Origin: Hymenobacter psoromatis
GTDB taxonomy: Bacteria > Bacteroidota > Bacteroidia > Cytophagales > Hymenobacteraceae
Assembly: GCF_020012125.1 (NCBI RefSeq)
Contig: NZ_JAIFAG010000001.1
Location: 806,001-870,000, forward strand
Direction of reading: 5' to 3'
Length of the DNA stretch: 64,000 bases
Shown: piece after piece, positions 58,955 through 64,000 of the stretch
Numbering within the stretch: the stretch's first letter is position 1
How the letters are laid out: the number at the start of each line of letters is the position of its first letter
Made by a program: the position numbers and the translations under genes
The notes under the pieces: generated by a model
What the model was told of the DNA's origin: nothing
Seen by the model: the letters and a program-made list of their open reading frames with translations, nothing else
Databases searched by the model: none

Positions 58955-59581
58955 ATGCCTACCCCCTCATCCGCACCAGTTATCAGTCCCGCGCGCCTGG
59001 CCTCAGCCTATTCGTATGCAGCTTACCGCCAGCTGCTTGACCAGCTATTAGCCGCCGGTAAAACCACCGGCCCCCAGCAAACACCCGAGCTGCTGACCTA
59101 CGCCCAGCTCAACGAGCAGCGCATGAGCCGCCTCGACAAAACCGTGAAGCTGCAGCCCGAGCTGGTGGCGGCGGCGGCTGGCCTGCGCGAAAACTACGTC
59201 TGGCTGCTACTCACCGAAGGCTGGTGCGGTGACGCCGCCCAAAACCTGCCCGTGGTGGAGGCCGTGGCCCAGGCCAGCGCCGGCCACCTGCGCACCGCCT
59301 ACCTGCTGCGCGACGAAAACCCCGACCTTATCGACCAGTACCTCACCAACGGCGGCCGCTCCATCCCCAAGCTGGTCGTGCTGCGCGCCGATACACTCAC
59401 CGAAGTGGCGCACTGGGGCCCGCGTCCCGCCGAGGCCCAGGCCCTGATAACCAAGCTCAAAGCCGAAGGCATGGAACATGATGAATTCATCAAAGCCCTG
59501 CACACCTGGTACGCCCACGACCGCACCCAGGCCACTCAACACGAACTGCTAGGCCTACTGAAAAAAATGGCAGTAGGATAA
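58955..59581 (+). CDS. Thioredoxin family protein
   Basis: The product is 208 residues from the ATG at 58955; the earlier frame adds non-family residues. The thioredoxin-like fold is indicated by NYVWLLLTEGWCGDAAQNLPVVEAVAQAS and GGRSIPKLVVLRADTLTEVAHWGPRP. The active site has a single cysteine (WCGD), so disulfide exchange of the usual CxxC type is not possible. This fits the Thioredoxin_9 group. No signal peptide is apparent, so a cytoplasmic role is likely. The partner is unknown. Confidence 0.85.
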   Translation: MPTPSSAPVISPARLASAYSYAAYRQLLDQLLAAGKTTGPQQTPELLTYAQLNEQRMSRLDKTVKLQPELVAAAAGLRENYVWLLLTEGWCGDAAQNLPVVEAVAQASAGHLRTAYLLRDENPDLIDQYLTNGGRSIPKLVVLRADTLTEVAHWGPRPAEAQALITKLKAEGMEHDEFIKALHTWYAHDRTQATQHELLGLLKKMAVG

Positions 59582-59634
59582 GCATCAGCTTGCCGAACTA
59601 GGGGTAGGTAACGCCTTAGTAGTAAGCCAACAAG

Positions 59635-60159
59635 CTAAAGCTTACTTTGCATTTTCACCTCCTTCGCCAGCATTACCAGGGTGAGGGGCTGGCGCGGGCG
59701 GCCAAAGCGGGTGCTAGCCGGGAAGGGCTCGCTCGTGCCGGTGCGCTGGTAGCCCTGGCGCTCGTACCAGGCCAGCAGCTCGGGGCGGGCGGCCAGCACG
59801 CTTATCTTGAGTTGGTGGCGCTTCAGGCGCTGGGCAAAGGCTTCAGCGGCGAGTAGCAATTGCTGGCCCAGGCCCTGCGACTGCCGCTCGGGCGCTACGG
59901 CCAATAAGCTGAGGTACACGGCGTTACCCTGTGGCTCCAGGTACACGCAGCCGACCAGCGCCCCGTCAATTTCCTTCTTTAAAAACTGGGTGTGGGGCAC
60001 GGCTACCATCTCGCGCAGCAGGGCCGCGTCGGCGCGGGGGCCATCGAGCAGGTGGCCCTCGGTAGTCCAGCCGGCCTGGGCGGCCTCGCCGCGGTAGGCC
60101 CGGTTGATGAGGTCGGCCAGGGCCGGAATGTCGGCTAGCGTGGCGGGGCTGATAAGCAT
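59635..60159 (-). CDS. GNAT-family N-acetyltransferase
   Basis: The product is 174 residues with the GNAT fold. The acetyl-CoA site is in AVAPERQSQGLGQQLLLAAEAFAQ (about residues 85-110, R/Q-x-x-G-x-G/A form). Other marks are MLISPATLADIPALADLINRAYRG at the start and ISVLAARPELLAWYERQGYQRTGTSEPFP near the end. It transfers an acetyl group from acetyl-CoA to an amine; the substrate is unknown. No neighbouring gene suggests one. It precedes a family A repeat by about 50 bp. Confidence 0.9.
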   Translation of the reverse strand: MLISPATLADIPALADLINRAYRGEAAQAGWTTEGHLLDGPRADAALLREMVAVPHTQFLKKEIDGALVGCVYLEPQGNAVYLSLLAVAPERQSQGLGQQLLLAAEAFAQRLKRHQLKISVLAARPELLAWYERQGYQRTGTSEPFPASTRFGRPRQPLTLVMLAKEVKMQSKL

Positions 60160-60209
60160 GGCGGGCGGGGTAGGAGAAGGGTAAGAGGCCGGAAGGTAGG
60201 GTACGGACC

Positions 60210-60290
60210 GTAGAGACGCGGCCCTTCGCGTCTCTTCCCGTTGGACGACCCCTGGTGCCGAGCGACGCGAAGGGTCGCTCGCGTCTCTAC
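60210..60290. repeat. Family A dispersed palindromic repeat, copy 2
   Basis: GTAGAGACGCG at the left and CGCGTCTCTAC at the right end pair, with a further GCCCTTCGCGTC / GACGCGAAGGG inside and a 4-nt indel. It shares the same motifs (CCTTCGCGTCTCT, GACGACCC) as copy 1 at 19182. It occupies the gap between the GNAT and PncA genes. Confidence 0.75.
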
Positions 60291-60321
60291 CTTGAAAAAA
60301 TGACGCGACGCGACGTAAAGT

Positions 60322-60936
60322 TCAAGCGGTCAGCACTGTTGTGCTCGGCCCGACCCGCACGCCCTGCGCCAGCAGGTCGGCCTTAGCCGCGGCGATGCTT
60401 TCGGGATTGATGCCGCGGGTAGCATCCTCCAGCACGGCTACCTCGAAGCCTTCGGCGCGGGCATCTTTGGCCGTAAAATACACGCAGTAATCGCTGGCCA
60501 GGCCAGCTACCGCCACCCGCGTGATGCCCCGCGCCCGCAGGTAGGCACTCAGGCCGGTGGCGCGCCGGTGGCCATTGTCGAAGAATGCGCTGTAGCTATC
60601 CAGCTCAGGGTCAGTACCTTTTCTGAAAATTGCTTCCACGCGGTCCAGGTTCAGGCCGGGGTGCAGGCCCGCGCCCGCCGAGCCCTGCACGCAGTGGTCG
60701 GGCCACAGGCGCTGGGGTAGGCCCTGCCAGGTTATCTCGCCGAAAACCGGCTGGCCGGGGTGGGTGCTGGCAAAGCTGCGGTGCCCCGCCGGGTGCCAGT
60801 CCTGGGTCGCTACCACCAGGTCGAAGCGCGGCTGCAAGTCGTTGAGCAGGGGTAGGAGGGCGTCGCCCTCCGGCACGGCCAGCGAGCCGCCAGGTAGAAA
60901 ATCCAGCTGAAAGTCGATGAGCAAAAGCGCGGTCAT
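60322..60936 (-). CDS. pncA: Nicotinamidase/pyrazinamidase PncA
   Basis: This 204-residue isochorismatase-fold enzyme deaminates nicotinamide to nicotinate for NAD recycling. The catalytic aspartate is D8 in LLLIDFQLDFLPGGSLAVP, metal-binding histidines lie in TQDWHPAGHRSFASTHPG, and the nucleophile is the cysteine in VAGLASDYCVYFTAKDA. WPDHCVQGSAGAGLHPGL and the lysine in FRKGTDPELDSYSAF complete the site. All expected residues are present. It is divergent from nothing obvious and is followed by a family A repeat. Confidence 0.95.
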   Translation of the reverse strand: MTALLLIDFQLDFLPGGSLAVPEGDALLPLLNDLQPRFDLVVATQDWHPAGHRSFASTHPGQPVFGEITWQGLPQRLWPDHCVQGSAGAGLHPGLNLDRVEAIFRKGTDPELDSYSAFFDNGHRRATGLSAYLRARGITRVAVAGLASDYCVYFTAKDARAEGFEVAVLEDATRGINPESIAAAKADLLAQGVRVGPSTTVLTA

Positions 60937-60967
60937 GTGGCAATAAGTGATGAATACTCAAAGAACG

Positions 60968-62479
60968 TCATACTGCGTTCTCCAGCCCCAGCACCCGCGC
61001 CGAGTGCGCCCGCACGGCCGCCGTCAGCGCCGGGTTATTGGCCAGAGACTGCCCAAAAGACGGCACCAGCCGATGAAACGTGGCCTGCCACTCGGGCGTG
61101 GCCGCCTGCTCGGGAAAGCAGCGCTGCACCAAGTCGAGCATGATGCTCACGGCCGTGCTCGCGCCCGGCGAAGCCCCGAGCAGCGCCGCAATGGAGCCAT
61201 CGGCCGAGGTCACGACTTCGGTGCCAAATTCCAGCACGCCGCCCTGCTTTTTATCCTTCTTAATAACCTGCACCCGCTGGCCGGCCATTTCGAGCTGCCA
61301 GTCTTCGGGCCGGGCCTCGGGGTAGTACTCGCGCAGGGCCGCGATGCGCTGCTCGGGCGTCTGGAGTACCTGCCCGATGAGGTAGCGCGTGAGCGGAATA
61401 TTGCGCGCCCCGGCGTACAGCAGCGGCCGAATGTTGCCCAGCTCAATCGAGCGAAATAGGTCGGCATACGAGCCTTTCTTCAAAAACTTGGTGCTGAAGC
61501 CGGCGTAGGGCCCGAACAGCAGCTCCTGCTGGCCGTTTATCTGGCGCGTGTCGAGGTGGGGCACCGACATGGGCGGCGAGCCCACGGCCGCCTTGCCGTA
61601 TACCTTAGCATCGTGCTGGTCGATAACGGCGGGCTGGGTGCATTTTAGCCACTGCCCGCTCACCGGGAAGCCGCCGAAGCCCTTGGCCTCGGGAATATCC
61701 GACTTCTCCAGCAGCGTGAGCGAGCCGCCCCCGGCCCCAATAAACACGAACCGCGTGCGCACCTTGCGGCTCTGGCCGGTAGCCCGGTCGCGCACCTTCA
61801 CCCGCCACAGTCCGTCGGCCTTGTGGCGGAAATCTTCAATTTCCTGGCCCAACTCAAACGCTACCCCCGGCTGCTGCCGCAGGTGGTCAAACAGCGCGCG
61901 GGTAAGGGTGCCGAAGTTGACGTCGGTGCCAATGGCCATGCGCGTGGCGGCCACTGGCTGGGCTGGGTCGCGGCCAGCCATCACCAGCGGAATCCACTCC
62001 GCAATCTGGGCTGGGTCGTCGCTGAATTCCATACCCTTGAACAGCGGCGAGACCAGCAGCGCCTCGTAGCGGCGGCGCAGATACGCCACGTTTTCGGCAC
62101 CCCACACGAAGCTCATGTGCGGAATGCTGTGGATAAAAGCCGCTGGTTCGGGTAGTTGGCCGGTCTGCACCAAGCTGGCCCACAGCTGTTTGCTCAACTC
62201 AAACTGCTCGGCTATCTTGTCGGCCTTCGAAATGTCGATGCTGCCATCGGGCAGCTGCGGCGTGTAGTTGAGCTCGCAAAAAGCCGAGTGGCCGGTGCCG
62301 GCATTATTCCAGGCGTCGGAGCTTTCGGCAGCCACCGCGTCGAGGCGTTCGTACACGGCCAGGGTGAGGGTAGGGTCCAGCGCTTTAAGCAAAACGCCCA
62401 GCGTGGCGCTCATTATGCCGGCCCCCACGAGCACCACGTCGGCGGTCAGCGGCTTGGCAGGAGTAGTCTTCAGGTTCAT
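60968..62479 (-). CDS. mqo: Malate:quinone oxidoreductase
   Basis: This 503-residue FAD-dependent enzyme oxidises malate to oxaloacetate and reduces the quinone pool at the membrane. The FAD site is DVVLVGAGIMSATLGVLLKALDPTLTLAVYERLDAVAAESSDAWNNAGTGHSAFCELNYTP. Other family marks are VRTRFVFIGAGGGSLTLLEKSDIPEAKGFGGFPVSGQWL, VGSPPMSVPHLDTR and YPEARPEDWQLEMAGQRVQVIKKD. Length and all motifs are normal. It is the TCA-cycle malate step in many Bacteroidota. Its start lies 126 bp from the divergent BLUF gene. Confidence 0.97.
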   Translation of the reverse strand: MNLKTTPAKPLTADVVLVGAGIMSATLGVLLKALDPTLTLAVYERLDAVAAESSDAWNNAGTGHSAFCELNYTPQLPDGSIDISKADKIAEQFELSKQLWASLVQTGQLPEPAAFIHSIPHMSFVWGAENVAYLRRRYEALLVSPLFKGMEFSDDPAQIAEWIPLVMAGRDPAQPVAATRMAIGTDVNFGTLTRALFDHLRQQPGVAFELGQEIEDFRHKADGLWRVKVRDRATGQSRKVRTRFVFIGAGGGSLTLLEKSDIPEAKGFGGFPVSGQWLKCTQPAVIDQHDAKVYGKAAVGSPPMSVPHLDTRQINGQQELLFGPYAGFSTKFLKKGSYADLFRSIELGNIRPLLYAGARNIPLTRYLIGQVLQTPEQRIAALREYYPEARPEDWQLEMAGQRVQVIKKDKKQGGVLEFGTEVVTSADGSIAALLGASPGASTAVSIMLDLVQRCFPEQAATPEWQATFHRLVPSFGQSLANNPALTAAVRAHSARVLGLENAV

Positions 62480-62508
62480 GCGAAAAGGATAAGTACCGGT
62501 GCATACGG

Positions 62509-62516
62509 TAGATTTG
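62509..62516 (+). promoter_or_regulatory. TAGATTTG -7 box upstream of the BLUF gene
   Basis: An exact TAnnTTTG element on the plus strand, 88 nt before the BLUF gene ATG. There is no good -33 TTG at 19-21 nt, so the promoter is weak or activator-dependent. Confidence 0.35.
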
Positions 62517-62604
62517 TAGGAGCGGCCAGCGCGGGCTGGCGAAGTACACTACCAGTAGCGCGTGGCGAAGCGCGCCGGGCCCTGGTAGTGAGTGATGAGC
62601 AACT

Positions 62605-63042
62605 ATGGATTGTGAAGTAGGAAAATACCACAGTATCGTGTATGTGAGCGAAGCGATTGCCCGGTTTGAGGAGCCCGCCTTGCTGCACCTGCTCAGGCAG
62701 TGCCGCCTGGCCAACGAGCGAAACTGCATCACGGGCGTGCTGATGTACGGCGAGGGCCAGTTTATCCAGGTACTGGAAGGCTGCCCGGCGGCCGTGCGCC
62801 GCCTCTATGCCCGCATCGCGGCCGACCCGCGCCACGGCCGGCTCGAAATCCTGGCCGATGGTCCCATGCGCTGGCGCGAGTTTCAGGGCTGGCACATGAG
62901 CTTTGCGCCCCTACCCGCCGCCTACCCCGAGGTGCCCGGCTACCTCACGCCTCCGCAGCTCGTGCTGACTGCCGTCGGCGTGCCGGTGCAGCAGGTGCTG
63001 AGCGAGTTTCTGGCGCGCAGCACGCAAGCCGCGTTGATTTAG
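62605..63042 (+). CDS. BLUF-domain blue-light sensor protein
   Basis: This 145-residue protein is mostly a BLUF domain: YHSIVYVSEA near residue 8 with the flavin-coupled tyrosine, RLANERNCITGVLMYGEGQFIQVLEGCPAAVRRLYARIAADPRH with the conserved glutamine, and WHMSFAPL. All the residues that bind FAD and relay the signal appear present. It has no output domain, so it must act on a partner protein. BLUF sensors switch with blue light. The target is not apparent from the neighbouring mqo and RNA-ligase-like genes. Confidence 0.92.
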   Translation: MDCEVGKYHSIVYVSEAIARFEEPALLHLLRQCRLANERNCITGVLMYGEGQFIQVLEGCPAAVRRLYARIAADPRHGRLEILADGPMRWREFQGWHMSFAPLPAAYPEVPGYLTPPQLVLTAVGVPVQQVLSEFLARSTQAALI

Positions 63043-63099
63043 CCCGGTTTTGAGGCTCAGTACTTTGTTTAGAAAGTGAGGCGGAGTGGAAGCTGCGCG

Positions 63100-63615
63100 C
63101 TACTGCCCAAACTCAAAAACCTGCCGCCGCTCCCACGGCCCGCCGCGGTAGGCCCACAGCGCCAGGCCGGTACCCAGCGCCTCAAAAGCCTTAAAACCAG
63201 CGCTTAGCTCGGCCAGCAGGGCGCGGGCTACGGCGGGGTCCACCTTGTTTTGCACCGTAATGTGGGGCCGCAGGCTCTGGCTATCCTGGGCCGATAGCCA
63301 GGGCTGCCACTGCCGCTGCAAGCGCCGGTGCAGGGCCGGTAGGGTAGGGTTGTCGAGCGTATACATCACGCCCCGGCCCATGAATTTGAGGCCCGTCACG
63401 CGCAGAGGTAGGGGGCCGGGCTCGTTGGCCGCGGCTTCGGCCAGGTCGGCTATGATGGCGGCTTCCTCCGCCCCCGGCAAGGCGTGGAAGAGCGTGAGGT
63501 GCGCGCTGAGGTAGTTGATTTTGGGCGGAAAATAGCGCCGCCGCTGCTCGTCAAAAAAAGCCTGGCTGGCCGCGTCGAGCAAGAGCGTAAGAATAAGGGG
63601 AGCAGAATTGGGCAT
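63100..63615 (-). CDS. 2'-5' RNA ligase-like (2H phosphoesterase) protein
   Basis: The product is 171 residues with two HxT motifs, HLTLF (about residue 39) and HITVQ (about residue 118), which form the active site of the 2H phosphoesterase fold. This matches the 2'-5' RNA ligase/cyclic phosphodiesterase family. FPPKINYLSAHLTLFHALPG and SLRPHITVQNKVD are typical of the group. Members act on 2'-3' cyclic or 2'-5' phosphate ends of RNA or nucleotides; the substrate here is unknown. It is convergent with the BLUF gene. Confidence 0.9.
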   Translation of the reverse strand: MPNSAPLILTLLLDAASQAFFDEQRRRYFPPKINYLSAHLTLFHALPGAEEAAIIADLAEAAANEPGPLPLRVTGLKFMGRGVMYTLDNPTLPALHRRLQRQWQPWLSAQDSQSLRPHITVQNKVDPAVARALLAELSAGFKAFEALGTGLALWAYRGGPWERRQVFEFGQ

Positions 63616-63771
63616 GGCCCGGCTATACGCAAAAATGGGCCGCGGCGCTCGCTTAGGGATACTGAAAAAAAATGAGTTTTGCTCGGCAACTATCTATAAG
63701 TCAGTGCTAAAAATCGATGACTAAAAGGACGAAATTCGACCCATTTTAGGCAGGCAGGCGTTTAATAAGCT

Positions 63772-64000
63772 ATGCAGACTGACCTCTTTTTGCCCGTTCT
63801 CAACGCCCCCGCGCCCGCCCTGCTACCCGCCTCGTTGGAAGCGGCCGCGCCTCGCACCCACGGGGCGAAGCTCTGGCTGCCCAAGCGCGTGCTCTTCACT
63901 CCGGCGGCCCTCGATGAAGACTACGGCCAGCAAATCCTGGCCCGCGCTACGGCCCTCAATCTGGACATAGAATTGCTGAAAAGTAACCGCCTCACCGGCC
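63772..64000 (+). CDS. Probable spore-photoproduct-lyase-like radical SAM protein, N-terminal part
   Basis: The gene starts at the ATG 63772-63774 and runs off the window, giving 76 residues. The part LWLPKRVLFTPAALDEDYGQQILARATALNLDIELLKSNRLTG resembles the N-terminal region of SplB-type and related radical SAM photoproduct lyases. The radical SAM CxxxCxxC cluster would lie further downstream and is not visible, so the call rests on the N-terminal pattern only. Such enzymes in non-spore-formers have been linked to repair of UV damage. An unrelated protein cannot be excluded. Confidence 0.5.
   Translation, partial: MQTDLFLPVLNAPAPALLPASLEAAAPRTHGAKLWLPKRVLFTPAALDEDYGQQILARATALNLDIELLKSNRLTG

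Noticed and set aside
60955..60975. Another family C copy at the end of mqo
   Set aside because: Only about 12 bases (AAAGAACGTCAT) match the family C end, which is too short to call a copy.
1..64000. CRISPR array, tRNA and rRNA genes
   Set aside because: No regularly spaced short repeats were seen, and no tRNA cloverleaf or rRNA core could be recognised by eye on either strand. A covariance search would settle this.

Overview
The window looks like a chromosomal segment of a GC-rich member of the Bacteroidota, most likely Hymenobacter or a close relative. The evidence is the gene set (TonB receptors, imelysin with a di-heme oxidoreductase, DUF2911, DUF6371 primase, GH53, YebC, BLUF and an apparent spore-photoproduct-lyase-like protein), the general lack of strong Shine-Dalgarno sequences, and several exact copies of the Bacteroidota promoter element TAnnTTTG. 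The genus is inferred from style and content, not from a marker gene.

Positions 1-12600 are accessory DNA. The left edge cuts an IS5-family transposase. It is followed by an Abi_2/HEPN-type abortive-infection gene overlapping hsdS, then hsdR; no hsdM is present. Next comes an AT-richer core: a DUF6371 Toprim primase and a P4-type SF3 helicase/primase, separated by a 26-bp imperfect inverted repeat built of AGCACTT units, then an excisionase-like protein and a small HTH protein, all on the minus strand. These face a divergent XRE/S24 repressor and a tyrosine integrase, with overlapping back-to-back promoters between them. Together this resembles a phage-satellite-like or P4-like integrative element carrying a restriction/abortive-infection cargo. 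This is the strongest candidate for an undescribed system in the window. A gene-poor interval with unusually perfect hairpins (12200-13100) separates it from katG.

Positions 13100-31000 are mostly housekeeping and accessory metabolism: katG, an NAD-dependent epimerase, a ClC channel, a LysR regulator with a YeiH-family exporter, a TolB-like propeller protein, a DUF1080 protein, a GntP permease, an exported methyltransferase-like protein and hisS. hisS has a sharply AT-rich internal patch. Positions 31000-41500 are envelope and iron functions: an outer-membrane barrel receptor, a GH53 galactanase, and an operon of FecA-like TonB receptor, imelysin lipoprotein and di-heme oxidoreductase. Positions 41500-54600 hold a TPR membrane protein with a related TPR protein next to a TPR-AAA+ ATPase, two SMI1/KNR4 (SUKH)-type proteins, a slipin, a DUF2911 protein and several unknowns. 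Positions 54600-64000 contain an M28 peptidase, VOC, YebC, an MBL hydrolase, a thioredoxin-like protein, GNAT, PncA, Mqo, BLUF, a 2'-5' RNA ligase-like protein and the start of a probable SPL-like radical SAM gene.

Three families of dispersed palindromic intergenic repeats (A, B and C here) recur through the chromosomal part, and the 9-mer GGGGTAGGG is strikingly common.
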